DNA of 64,000 bases from Anodontia alba (GCA_964016985.1 OZ024821.1:12140620-12204619), one strand, 5' to 3'; positions 22,500 to 31,902 are shown, counted from the stretch's first letter. Notes: generated by a model from the sequence alone, not told the origin. A program made the numbers and translations.

Positions 22500-22580
22500 T
22501 TCCCAAAACTGAAACATCATCTGCGTGGAAAATGTACAGCGATGATAATGAACTCATGGATGTTGTTCAGGCTTGGAGAT
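22500..22580 (+). pseudogene. Mariner-type transposase remnant
   Basis: One frame at 22500-22535 reads FPKLKHHLRGKC, resembling the conserved stretch after the last catalytic Asp region of mariner (IS630/Tc1) transposases. A different frame at 22541-22579 reads DDNELMDVVQAWR, resembling the next conserved stretch of the same proteins. The two pieces are in order but frame-shifted, and stops surround them, so this is a decayed fragment of a much longer gene. The family call rests on these two short motifs and recall of the family, not on an alignment. Confidence 0.55.
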
Positions 22581-22689
22581 AAGTCTGAGGAGACAGCGGC
22601 AAAGTTTCGCGCGTGTTAAAATGGTTTAATCCCCCAATAGTTTTCTACTGACCGGTCCAAGGCGGGTCTTCTGTTGCAGTATTTCCTTG

Positions 22690-22991
22690 CATTACGAAAA
22701 CACGCCTATTCAAATATAATGAAAATTTTACCACAAAAAATGAAAAAAAAAAACGGATAAAAAATCTGATATTTTTCATACTACTGCTCAAAACATAGAT
22801 TATGGGTAATCGTTAGAACCGCCTCGACGGTACTCGTTAGAACCGCCTCGACGAGGCGGTTCTAAAGATTACCCATAATCTATGTTTTGAGCAGACATAA
22901 GAAAAATATGGTATACCCTGTCAATCCTAGTTTTACTATGTAAAAGTGGGGTTTAAGGGGGTCAACATTATATAGGCGTGTTTTCGTGATG
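22690..22991 (+). mobile_element. P1 palindromic MITE, copy 9, hairpin partly duplicated
   Basis: P1 with part of the left hairpin arm present twice (TCGTTAGAACCGCCTCGACG at about 22812 and 22837) against a single right arm. An A-run expansion sits at 22742-22752. Confidence 0.85.
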
Positions 22992-23127
22992 TTTGTGCGT
23001 CTGTGTATTCATTTCTGGCGTTTGTGTTGTCTTTATTTGGTTTCATTTTTTTTATTCTTTTGGTGCATGAGGAGGGCTGTGCTTCATGATTGTAGCATTT
23101 CCTGGGTACTTCACATATTTTTGGAAT

Positions 23128-23407
23128 CATTACGAAAACACGCCTATACAAATATGTAGAAAATTTCACCTCCAAAAACTGAAAATTTTCAGATTAAAAT
23201 ATCTGACATTTTTTCATATTTCTGGCCAAAACATAGATTGTGGGTACTCGTTAGAAGCGCCTCGACGAGGCGGTTCTAACGAGTACCCACAATCTATGCT
23301 TTTGAGCAGAAATAAGAAAAATAATGTATACCCCTGGAAACCCCAGTTTTACTATATAAGAGTGGGGTTTAAGGGGGTCAAAATTATATAGGTATGTTTT
23401 CGTGATG
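23128..23407 (+). mobile_element. P1 palindromic MITE, copy 10
   Basis: Well-preserved P1, T on both sides. The tip is GCCTCGACGAGGC. Confidence 0.9.
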
Positions 23408-24196
23408 TTGAAGTAACAAAATTCAGACTTCTATAGAAGTGGCTTAGTGAAAATGTGGACAAATTCTGTTGACTTACAAGAGGACTATGTAAGAAATTAA
23501 AAGGCGGATTAGCCCTGAAATGATTGATTCTATGAGAAATTCCAAAATTGCTGAAATTCTTATTTAAAGCAGACCCCATGCCCAACTGAGGTTTATAAGA
23601 TACTGTTCGTGGAAAAAAAGTTACGTACATGTAGAATTTGAGGTTTAAAAGTAGGAGAAAACATGAAAAAAAATCCACAAGGAATTTTTGTCCCTCGCCT
23701 TATTTTTATTTTGAGCTAATATGAAAATAGGCTTAGCCTAAATGCGAGCATTGCTGTAGTCTCTTCAAAAGTCCTTCACAGCATCATTAAAGAATGACTG
23801 TCAGTATATAAAAATGTATGTAAACCAATAATAAATAATAAAAAATAATCAGCAAAATATGCTTGTGACACTTATTGACACTCGCTTCTTATCACTTCGT
23901 GATGCTTATTAGTGAGACCCGAATTTTGTGAATAGCGGTATAATCAAGTCCGCCCAGTCAGTTCTGCCAACGTCCGGTGACAACTTCCGGGAAGAAAAAG
24001 GAAGAAAATTAGTCAAAGCGATTTCTGCTCAAAGTATATATCGTTGTATGTTACTTTTCCTTGATCATATTCTCTACAGTAGAGCTCACTTCGTTCGCTA
24101 TAAAGAATAACCTAACACGAGAGGTGTATTAATATGTAATGTTAATAAGATCGCATTTGTTCACGTTTACCTTATGCATATGTATTTTTCTCTTTT

Positions 24197-24228
<32 letters not shown>

Positions 24229-24556
24229 CGACAAATTCCCAAACATTTTACTAACACATATATTCAATAGTCATGATATTGTTTTACACAAATTCAGCAC
24301 AAGTCACACTATTTTTTTTTTTTTTTTTTTTTTTTTTTTAGCGGATACAGTTATGGGCAACTAAGAAATCTATCATTACAAATGCTTGATTATTAGGTAT
24401 CAAAGGCTCTAAGCTTTTATATCAGCTCGTATTTTACACTTTTTGTCTTATCTTCTCTTTTACCGTGAATAAATTTACTGAATAAGCTAATTATGATTAC
24501 CCTGCTTTCCTGTCATCATTCATTCGTGTGTTTTTTTTTTTTTTTTTTTTTTTTCT
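23408..24556. other. Unassigned with three long T runs
   Basis: T runs occupy about 24199-24229, 24311-24339 and 24531-24554. An ACGAATTTTG...type unique sequence and ATATTCTCTACAGTAGAGC lie between. No domain-bearing frame was found. Confidence 0.45.
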
Positions 24557-24759
24557 TTAACCATTACCGCCCTCTGGGCTAATTCAGCAGACGACAACTG
24601 ACGGTATTTTTTTCCAGAAAAAAGGCTTTGACATTTCATGCAAACTGTCTTCAATGGAGACATTTTGCATGAAATGTCAAATCCTGTTTTCTGGGTAAAA
24701 TAAGGAAATATTTTAATATGCCGTCTGCTGAAAAGTTTACCCAGAGTGCTCAGCGTCAA
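24557..24759. mobile_element. T4 MITE, copy 3
   Basis: It starts with TTAACCATTACCGCCCTCTG. The palindrome runs from GGCTTTGACATTTCATGC to GCATGAAATGTCAAATCC around CTGTCTTCAATGGAGACA. The right TTAA has decayed (CAGCGTCAAAACC). Confidence 0.7.
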
Positions 24760-25173
24760 AACCATATCACAGTGGTTACTTCAGTTATTTTCTGTTTCTG
24801 ATATTTTGTTTTCTCATATTTTGTTTTGAGTTTTTCCTGGCTATACATTATAGTTTCACAAATATTGTTTTATAACTTTTGCAAGCGATTAACTTTATTA
24901 ATAAAGATAACAGGTATTGAAACATACAGTTTGAAATATCTCCGTTGCCATGCAGTAGCGACACCTGATGTGTTAATGCAGCAGAAGAAATAAATAAGCT
25001 TATGCTTCTGTTCTAATACTGATAAATTAGTATATGCCATTGTAGTGCAGATTATATTTTTATTTCCTTTCAGATCATTGAACCCTTTCTAGTAACTGGG
25101 GCGTATGCAGCCTCGTAAACTGCATTGCTGCTTATGAAGAGTCTCCGAAATTCATTCTTTTCTGCTTTGTTTC
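24760..25173. other. Unassigned, no gene seen
   Basis: AT-rich unique-looking sequence. Confidence 0.4.
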
Positions 25174-25462
25174 CATTACGAAAACACGCCTATTCAAATA
25201 TATTGAAAATTTCACCTCCAAAAACTGAAAATTATCAGATCAAAACTCTGATATTTTTTCACATTTTTGCTCAAAACATAGATTGTGGGTACTCGTTAGA
25301 ACCGCCTCGACGAGGCGGTTCTAACGAGTACCCACAATCTATGTTTTGAGCGAGCAAAAAACATAGATTGTGGGTACTCGTTAGAACCGCCTCGACGAGG
25401 CGGTTCTAACGAGTACCCACAATCTATGTTTTGAGCAGAAATAAGAAAAATAATGTATACCC
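25174..25462 (+). mobile_element. P1 copy 11, left part, host of the LTR element
   Basis: P1 from CATTACGAAAACACGCCTAT up to ATGTATACCC, where the LTR element begins. The complete central hairpin is present twice in tandem (about 25272-25350 and 25357-25435), separated by GAGCGAGCAAAA. The remaining 78 bp of this copy lie at 31806-31883. Confidence 0.9.
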
Positions 25463-25714
25463 TGTTATATAACAGGGTGTTCAATTGTTTTAAACAACAT
25501 GTTTACTATGTTTCCATAAATAGCTTTATTTACAATGTTTCCAAAAATAACTTTCTGGAATGTTCAACATGTTTACAATAACATGATGTTTACGTCCTTG
25601 ATTCTGGACTGAGTTCTTTTTGGAATGTCATGGAAGATTTAGAAGTTTCTTGATTGGAACTGGAAAATAAGAGATGCTTGTAGAAAATTCTTTTTCTAGA
25701 ACCTTCTTTGATAT

Positions 25715-25723
25715 TATATAAGG
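25715..25723 (+). promoter_or_regulatory. LTR TATA box
   Basis: TATATAAGG lies mid-LTR, about 265 bp before AATAAA. This is a plausible core promoter for the genomic RNA; the start site would be expected about 30 bp downstream. The 3' LTR has the same motif. Confidence 0.55.
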
Positions 25724-25981
25724 AGAACAGATTTTCATCTGGGCATCTTTGTATACTTTCACTGGAAATTATTCTATACTGGATTACTTTAGTATTTTAT
25801 TCATTCTGGACTTAAATTCTGAATTCAGGAACATTAAATTGTGGGATCAGAAACTGATATTCAAAGGATTTGTTTTATAAATTCTCATGGATTATTTCAG
25901 AGGGACTTTGTGACATAAACTTGAAAGGTACTGTCTACTTACATTCTTTTGTTTTGAATCTTGTCTTATTTTTTTTTGTGG

Positions 25982-25987
25982 AATAAA
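25982..25987 (+). promoter_or_regulatory. LTR polyadenylation signal
   Basis: AATAAA followed by a T/GTT-rich stretch near the LTR end. It would be used from the 3' LTR copy at 31729. Confidence 0.55.
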
Positions 25988-26061
25988 TATTGTTAATAAT
26001 TTAAAACTTGTTGCTGGTTTCACTTTCATTTCTTTCTCGTTACGCCTGGCTCGTAACAGAA

Positions 26062-26079
26062 ATTGGGGGCTCGTCCGGA
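26062..26079 (+). other. Primer binding site, tRNA-Pro type
   Basis: TGGGGGCTCGTCCGGAAT starts 3 bp after the 5' LTR. It differs by one base from the tRNA-Pro primer site known from murine leukaemia-type retroviruses (GGAAT here, GGGAT there). The 3' end of a host tRNA-Pro would prime minus-strand synthesis. Confidence 0.8.
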
Positions 26080-26307
26080 ATCGAACATTTTCTTGAGCTA
26101 AAACAAGTTTGAGCTTTTTAAAGAAAACAAATATTGATTTTTAAGGAAAAAAAATATTTGTTTGCTATAAAACAAGTACTGACTTTTAAAAAATCTCAGT
26201 AAATATAAAAATATTTGTTTCATAAAAAGCAAGTATTGACTTTTGAAAAATATCAATAAATAAACTCTGATTGAAAATCAACTTGATAAAACCAGCAAAA
26301 AGCAATC
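26080..26307 (+). other. Untranslated leader
   Basis: About 230 bp, very A/T-rich, with a loosely repeated phrase (AAACAAGTACTGACTTTTAA and AAGCAAGTATTGACTTTTGA) between the primer site and the gag start. Confidence 0.6.
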
Positions 26308-28875
26308 ATGTCATTTGACCTTCAAGCTTTTATCACTGCGTCTTCGCAGGAGGTGTTAGATTTGGCCAAAAAGTCTGATTTGTTGGATATTGCTGCTCAC
26401 TATGAATTGACTACCGTCAACAAGTCCATGTTAAAACAGGAAATAAAAAATATTTTGGTTCAATTTTTGGTTGATAAGGAAATTCTTGATTCTTCTGCTT
26501 TGTCTCTTGTTCTCGTTACACAGACAGGTTTGCATATACGAGAGCTTGAAATTCAGAAGCAAATTGAGTTAGAAAAATTAAGATTAGAACAAGAAAGACA
26601 AATGCAGAAGGAAAGAATGGAAATGGAAGAAAGAGTGCAGAAAGAAAGAATGGAAATGGAAGAGAGGGAGAAAGAAAAAGAAAGACAAATGCAGATAGAA
26701 AGGGAAAAATTAAAATTTGATACAGAATTAAGAATGAAAGAATTAGAAATGCAAAATATGACGGTAAAACGGCAACCTTTAGACTCTGGCGTTCATTTTG
26801 ACATTACCAAACACATCAGATTAGTTCCCCCTTTTCAAGAAAAAGAGGTTGACAAATATTTTCTTCATTTTGAAAAAGTAGCAGAAAATTTAAAATGGCC
26901 AAAGGAGCATTGGACCTTGCTTTTGCAAAGTGTTATAATTGGGAAGGCTCGAGAAATTTATACTCAGCTGACTGTCCAGCAGAGCTCCAGTTATGATACT
27001 GTAAAGGAATTAATTCTTAAGGCTTATGAGTTGGTCCCTGAGGCTTACAGGCAAAAATTTAGGAACTGTAAGAAAGAAAATGAGCAGACCCATGTAGAAT
27101 TTGCTAGAACTAAAGAACAGCTATTTGATAGGTGGTGTTCTTCAAAGAAAATTGGCTCCGATCATGAAAAACTTAGGCAGCTCATGCTTGTAGAGGAGTT
27201 CAAAAGGTGCATAAATTCAGACATTAAGTCCTTTTTAGATGAGAAACAGGTTGAAACTTTGGAAGCTGCAGCTCGACTTGCAGATGATTATGCTTTAACA
27301 CATAAAGTTTCCTTTATAAATAAGTCAAATCCCTCTAGAAGACCATTTTTCCCACATTCAGGATCCAAACATAGTCCTAGTAATCCACCTGGTAGTCATA
27401 GCCAAACAATTACTCCCAAACCCAAACCTTCTGGTGAAAATAAAGATCAAAATCCCTTATCTCAACCAATTTGCAATTATTGCAAAAGGACAGGTCATAT
27501 TATATCTGAATGTTTACATTTGAAAAGAAAGAAAGAAAAACAAGAGGGGCTTAAACCTACTGGCCTTACCTCTTTACGGTCAAAACCACAGTCATGTGTT
27601 AAGGAGGAAGATCCTATCCAGACCGAAAGGCCTGAGACTGATTCTGTTATGGAGATTTATGAACCATTCTTATCAGATGGTTTTGTGTCACTAAATAGTG
27701 ACTATGCCCAGTCTACCCCAATTAAAATCTTACGAGATACTGGAGCTTCTCAATCCCTTATTTTAGCAGATACTCTGCCTTTTTCTGAGAAGACTTCTTC
27801 TGGGACAAGTGTCCTTATTCAGGGTGTAGAGTGTGGATTTGTTAATGTTCCTCTTCATAACATTTATTTATCCTCAGACTTGGTAACTGGTTTAGTGGCT
27901 GTTGGTATTCGACCTTCTTTACCTTTTAAAGGTGTTCACTTACTGTTAGGCAATGACTTAGCAGGAGATAAGGTTGTGGTAAATCCACTTTTGACTACTA
28001 TACCTTGTCTTGATCAGCCACCTGATCCCATTGAACAGGAAATCCCTGATCTGTACCCATCTTGTGCTGTTACAAGGGCCATGGCAAAGAAAGCAAAACA
28101 GAATGATGGGGAAATTGATTTAACTGATACCTTTTTGGGTCAGTCTTTTACAGACGAGATTATAAATTCTCTTTCACCCAGCCTGTCTGGCAAGCAGACA
28201 GACTTAAGTGACAAGTCAGAGTCCAGTCATTACTCTTCAGTATTAAATGACCAAGGTCAAGGTCATGACTTGGTGTCAAGGTCACAACTTTGTAAGGAAC
28301 AGCATAATGATCCTGAAATTTTGCCTTTGCTTGAAAGGGCTTTAGATGAGAAAGAAATAGATCAAGTCCCAGTCTGTTTTTATGTCAAAAATGACATTTT
28401 AATGAGAAAATGGCGTCCTCCTGATGTCTCAGCAGAAGACGAGTGGACTGTTAACCACCAAATAGTGGTTCCAAGGGTTTATCGCCCTGAAATTTTGAAC
28501 TTGGCCCATGAGACTCCCATGTCAGGTCATTTAGGTGTAAACAAGACCTATCACAAAATTCTTAACCATTTTTACTGGCCAGGGTTAAAATCTGACGTTT
28601 CTCAATTTTGTAAATCTTGCCATACTTGTCAGATGGTAGGAAAACCCAACCAGACAATACCAAAAGCTCATTTACAGCCCATACCTGCTTTTGATGAACC
28701 TTTTAGCAGAATAATTATTGACTGTGTTGGTCCCTTGCCTAAAACCAAGGCAGGCCATGAGTATCTTCTCACTATAATGTGTGCTTCTACACGTTTCCCA
28801 GAAGCCATTCCACTTCGGAATATTAAAACAAAGAATATTGTTAAGGCTTTGGTAAAGTTTTTTTCACATTTGTAG
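26308..28875 (+). CDS. gag-pol: Gag, protease and N-terminal integrase polyprotein
   Basis: The 855-residue frame gives the structural protein and first enzymes of the LTR element. Residues 79-150 are a Glu/Lys/Arg/Met-rich coiled coil. Residues about 172-320 form the capsid, with LVPEAYRQKFR at 242-252 recalling the SCAN domain; the SCAN fold is known to derive from the capsid of Gmr1-like elements. C389, C392, H397 and C402 form a CX2CX4HX4C knuckle for RNA. The aspartic protease motif DTGAS starts at D477. The integrase zinc finger uses H734, H741, C771 and C774, and the first catalytic Asp is D805. The frame stops at 28873-28875 just after a T7 run, before the second catalytic Asp, and the rest of integrase continues in the -1 frame. 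The start codon is the first ATG of the frame, about 250 bp after the LTR. One uninterrupted frame from gag through protease implies processing from a single polyprotein. Confidence 0.92.
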   Translation: MSFDLQAFITASSQEVLDLAKKSDLLDIAAHYELTTVNKSMLKQEIKNILVQFLVDKEILDSSALSLVLVTQTGLHIRELEIQKQIELEKLRLEQERQMQKERMEMEERVQKERMEMEEREKEKERQMQIEREKLKFDTELRMKELEMQNMTVKRQPLDSGVHFDITKHIRLVPPFQEKEVDKYFLHFEKVAENLKWPKEHWTLLLQSVIIGKAREIYTQLTVQQSSSYDTVKELILKAYELVPEAYRQKFRNCKKENEQTHVEFARTKEQLFDRWCSSKKIGSDHEKLRQLMLVEEFKRCINSDIKSFLDEKQVETLEAAARLADDYALTHKVSFINKSNPSRRPFFPHSGSKHSPSNPPGSHSQTITPKPKPSGENKDQNPLSQPICNYCKRTGHIISECLHLKRKKEKQEGLKPTGLTSLRSKPQSCVKEEDPIQTERPETDSVMEIYEPFLSDGFVSLNSDYAQSTPIKILRDTGASQSLILADTLPFSEKTSSGTSVLIQGVECGFVNVPLHNIYLSSDLVTGLVAVGIRPSLPFKGVHLLLGNDLAGDKVVVNPLLTTIPCLDQPPDPIEQEIPDLYPSCAVTRAMAKKAKQNDGEIDLTDTFLGQSFTDEIINSLSPSLSGKQTDLSDKSESSHYSSVLNDQGQGHDLVSRSQLCKEQHNDPEILPLLERALDEKEIDQVPVCFYVKNDILMRKWRPPDVSAEDEWTVNHQIVVPRVYRPEILNLAHETPMSGHLGVNKTYHKILNHFYWPGLKSDVSQFCKSCHTCQMVGKPNQTIPKAHLQPIPAFDEPFSRIIIDCVGPLPKTKAGHEYLLTIMCASTRFPEAIPLRNIKTKNIVKALVKFFSHL
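28858..28864 (+). other. T7 run where the reading frame breaks
   Basis: Seven T residues precede CACATTTG. Upstream sequence reads through in frame 1 and downstream homology is in the -1 frame, open from about 28863. The context AAG TTT TTT TCA is not a perfect X XXY YYZ slippery heptamer, so a homopolymer indel or sequencing error is more likely than programmed frameshifting. Confidence 0.7.
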
Positions 28876-28916
28876 GCCTTCCAAAGTCTGTTCAGTCGGA
28901 TCAGGGCTCAAATTTC

Positions 28917-31073
28917 ATGTCAGGAATTTTTCAACAGGTCATGCATGAGTTGGGAATTACTCAATTTAAATCATCACCTTACCATCCTGAAAGTCAAGGT
29001 GCCCTTGAAAGATTTCATCAGACACTGAAAAATATGATCAGGTCATACTGCTTTGACACTGAAAAAGATTGGGATGAAGGCATTCATTTGTTGTTGTTTG
29101 CCGTTAGAGAATCTGTTCAGGAATCTCTTGGTTTCAGCCCATTTGAGCTGGTATTTGGCCACACTGTGCGTGGACCTTTGAAACTTTTGAAAGAGAAATT
29201 TCTCTCAAATGATGACAGTTCTCTGAACTTACTTCAGTATGTATCAGATTTTAAAGACAGACTGTCTAAAGCTTGTGAGGCTGCTCGGACCAATCTTAAG
29301 TCAGCACAAAGGAAAATGAAACGCTGGTATGATGAAAATGCAAAAGAAAGAAAATTCATGCCTGGAGATAGGGTACTTGCTCTTTTGCCTATTCCTGGCA
29401 AACCTTTGCAAGCCAGATATTACGGCCCTTACACTGTAGATAAACAGATTAGTGATGTAAATTACATTGTTAACACTCCTGGGAGACGCAAACAAAAAAA
29501 GTTATGTCATGTTAACATGCTTAAACAATACATAGATAGGGATAGCTCTTCTGTTACACCAATTAGTGTTGTTAGTTCAGTCCCTCAGGAACAAAGTGAA
29601 ATGAACTCTGAAGACATGAACTTCATCAAATCTGATCCTGCTTCATCAAAACTTCAGAATTCTGACATTCTAAAGGATCTCGACCAGAAACTTTCACACC
29701 TAGATCCAGTCCAAAGAAAAGAACTGAAACAGTTAATTTATCAATATGAACACTTATTTCCGGACATTCCTACAAGGACTGACAAAATTTATCATGATGT
29801 GAATGTTGAGGACTCACAACCTGTCAAACAACATCCATATAGAATGAACCCAACAAAACAAAAATATCTTAAGGAGGAAATTCAGTATTTGCTGGACAAC
29901 GATTTCATTGAACCAAGTCAAAGTGAATGGAGTTCACCTTGCATTCTTGTGCCAAAACCTGATGGAACATATCGGATGTGCACCGATTACAGGAAGGTCA
30001 ATAATTTGAGTAAAACAGACACTTTTCCCATACCAAGAATGGATGACTGTATTGACAAAGTTGGAAATTCAAAATATATAACTAAATTTGATCTTCTGAA
30101 AGGATTTTGGCAAATTCCTCTCACAGAAAGAGCCAAAGAGATCTCAGCATTTGTTACTCCTGATGGATTATATCACTATAAAGTAATGCCTTTCGGAATG
30201 AAAAACTCTCCAGCAACATTTCAACGCTTAATCAACACCATAATAGCTGGAATCGAGCATTGCGATGCTTACATCGATGATGCCATCATATACAGTGATG
30301 AATGGAATCACCATCTTGGAACTATCAAAGCATTCTTTGATAAACTAAGTGAAGCAAAATTGACAATAAACCTTGCTAAAAGTGAATTCTGTCATGCAAC
30401 TTTAACATTTCTAGGACATGTTGTGGGTCATGGTCAGGTTAAACCTATAGAGGCTAAAGTTGAAGCTATTTCAAATTTTCCGGTGCCCACAGGCAAAAGA
30501 CAACTGATGAGGTTTCTTGGTATGGCCGGTTATTACAGAAAATTCTGTAATAATTTTTCTGTCATTGCTGAGCCACTGACTAATTTACTTAGTAAAAGAA
30601 TGAGGTTTAAGTGGACCAGTGATTGTCAGAATGCCTTTGATAAACTGAAAGCCATACTGAGAAGTGAGCCGGTTCTCTTGGCACCGAATTTTAATAAAGA
30701 ATTCAAGTTAGCAGTAGATGCGAGTGATGTTGGTGCAGGTGGTGTTTTACTGCACGAGGATGACAATGGTGTGGATCATCCAGTTTGTTACTTTTCCAAA
30801 AAGTTTAACAAACATCAAAAGAATTATTCTACAGTAGAGAAAGAATGTTTGTCTCTCATTCTTGCTCTTCAACATTTTGAAGTTTATCTGACTTCTTCGT
30901 CCTCACCTATTGTTGTTTTCAGTGATCACAATCCACTGACTTTCATCCATAAGATGAAAAACAAGAATCAGAGGTTGCTCAGATGGAGTCTGTTGTTACA
31001 GGAATACAATCTTGACATCAGGCATATCAGGGGAAAAGATAATATTATTCCTGATGCCTTGTCCAGAGCATGA
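28917..31073 (+). CDS. pol: Integrase C-terminal part, reverse transcriptase and RNase H
   Basis: The 718 residues counted from the first ATG continue the pol region; the same frame is open upstream to about 28863 and there contains QSDQG, the second integrase Asp (28899-28901). The catalytic Glu is E31 in GALERF, giving a D,35-residue,E spacing. A GPY/F module (YYGPYTV, G170-Y172) ends integrase. After a linker of about 110 residues comes the RT N-terminal part (LFPDIPTRTDKI). RT motifs include MPFGM (424-428) and YIDD (452-455, catalytic D454 and D455). RNase H has D601, E643 and D670, and the protein ends DALSRA as is usual at the Gypsy RNase H terminus. There is nothing after RNase H, confirming the rearranged order. 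Being in the -1 frame to gag, it would be made only by frameshift or in copies lacking the indel. Confidence 0.92.
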   Translation: MSGIFQQVMHELGITQFKSSPYHPESQGALERFHQTLKNMIRSYCFDTEKDWDEGIHLLLFAVRESVQESLGFSPFELVFGHTVRGPLKLLKEKFLSNDDSSLNLLQYVSDFKDRLSKACEAARTNLKSAQRKMKRWYDENAKERKFMPGDRVLALLPIPGKPLQARYYGPYTVDKQISDVNYIVNTPGRRKQKKLCHVNMLKQYIDRDSSSVTPISVVSSVPQEQSEMNSEDMNFIKSDPASSKLQNSDILKDLDQKLSHLDPVQRKELKQLIYQYEHLFPDIPTRTDKIYHDVNVEDSQPVKQHPYRMNPTKQKYLKEEIQYLLDNDFIEPSQSEWSSPCILVPKPDGTYRMCTDYRKVNNLSKTDTFPIPRMDDCIDKVGNSKYITKFDLLKGFWQIPLTERAKEISAFVTPDGLYHYKVMPFGMKNSPATFQRLINTIIAGIEHCDAYIDDAIIYSDEWNHHLGTIKAFFDKLSEAKLTINLAKSEFCHATLTFLGHVVGHGQVKPIEAKVEAISNFPVPTGKRQLMRFLGMAGYYRKFCNNFSVIAEPLTNLLSKRMRFKWTSDCQNAFDKLKAILRSEPVLLAPNFNKEFKLAVDASDVGAGGVLLHEDDNGVDHPVCYFSKKFNKHQKNYSTVEKECLSLILALQHFEVYLTSSSSPIVVFSDHNPLTFIHKMKNKNQRLLRWSLLLQEYNLDIRHIRGKDNIIPDALSRA

Positions 31074-31196
31074 TGTCTTGATCTGTGGTTTCCTGTAACT
31101 TGCTGTATATAAGATAATAATTGCCTTTATCAGTATTTTATTTTATGATAATTTTATGGCAAAAGAAAGCTTTATTACATAAATCTTTCTTTTCCC
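31074..31196 (+). other. 3' untranslated part of the LTR element
   Basis: Short AT-rich spacer between the RNase H stop and the polypurine tract. There is no room for an envelope gene. Confidence 0.7.
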
Positions 31197-31209
31197 TGAA
31201 GAGGGGAAG
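31197..31209 (+). other. Polypurine tract
   Basis: GAAGAGGGGAAG and a following G abut the 3' LTR (TGTTATATAAC at 31210). This is the expected plus-strand primer site. Confidence 0.8.
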
Positions 31210-31805
31210 TGTTATATAACAGGGTGTTCAATTGTTTTAAACAACATGTTTACTATGTTTCCATAAATAGCTTTATTTACAATGTTTCCAAAAATAACTT
31301 TCTGGAATGTTCAACATGTTTACAATAACATGATGTTTACGTCCTTGATTCTGGACTGAGTTCTTTTTGGAATGTCATGGAAGATTTAGAAGTTTCTTGA
31401 TTGGAACTGGAAAATAAGAGATGCTTGTAGAAAATTCTTTTTCTAGAACCTTCTTTGATATTATATAAGGAGAACAGATTTTCATCTGGGCATCTTTGTA
31501 TACTTTCACTGGAAATTATTCTATACTGGATTACTTTAGTATTTTATTCATTCTGGACTTAAATTCTGAATTCAGGAACATTAAATTGTGGGATCAGAAA
31601 CTGATATTCAAAGGATTTGTTTTATAAATTCTCATGGATTATTTCAGAGGGACTTTGTGACATAAACTTGAAAGGTACTGTCTACTTACATTCTTTTGTT
31701 TTGAATCTTGTCTTATTTTTTTTTGTGGAATAAATATTGTTAATAATTTAAAACTTGTTGCTGGTTTCACTTTCATTTCTTTCTCGTTACGCCTGGCTCG
31801 TAACA
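31210..31805 (+). repeat. 3' LTR
   Basis: 596 bp, TG to CA, same length as the 5' LTR and without any difference that I can see. Confidence 0.95.
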
Positions 31806-31883
31806 ACCCCTGTAAACCCCACTTTTACTATATAAAAGTGGGGTTTAAGGGAGTCAAAATTATATAGGTATATTTTCGTGATG
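31806..31883 (+). mobile_element. P1 copy 11, right part
   Basis: Continuation of the P1 copy at 25174, beginning with the duplicated ACCC and running through CCCCACTTTTACTATATAAA to TTTTCGTGATG. Confidence 0.9.
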
Positions 31884-31902
31884 TTTTATTGTATGAACAT
31901 GA

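Larger units (their letters stand above)
25463..26058 (+). repeat. 5' LTR
   Basis: It begins TGTTATATAACAGGGTG, itself a small palindrome (TGTTATATAACA), and ends GGCTCGTAACA. A TATA box and a polyadenylation signal are inside (separate entries). It matches the 3' LTR base for base as far as I can read. Confidence 0.95.
25463..31805 (+). mobile_element. Gmr1-type Ty3/Gypsy LTR retrotransposon
   Basis: The 6,343-bp element has 596-bp LTRs starting TG and ending CA, and a 4-bp duplication ACCC at 25459-25462 and 31806-31809. Removing the element and one ACCC restores the P1 sequence GTATACCCCTGTAAACC seen in other copies. The order is LTR, primer site, gag, protease, integrase, reverse transcriptase, RNase H, polypurine tract, LTR. 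In canonical Ty3/Gypsy the integrase follows RNase H; integrase before RT is known from the Gmr1 group first described in cod. No env-like frame was found. The two LTRs showed no difference when read side by side, so insertion is recent. One frame break in integrase is the only visible lesion. Confidence 0.95.

Noticed and set aside
28850..28875. Programmed -1 frameshift signal at the T7 run
   Set aside because: The in-frame heptamer does not fit X XXY YYZ and I cannot show a downstream pseudoknot. Left open as a finding to test, not annotated as a signal.
31074..31209. Envelope gene downstream of RNase H
   Set aside because: Only about 120 bp separate the pol stop from the polypurine tract.
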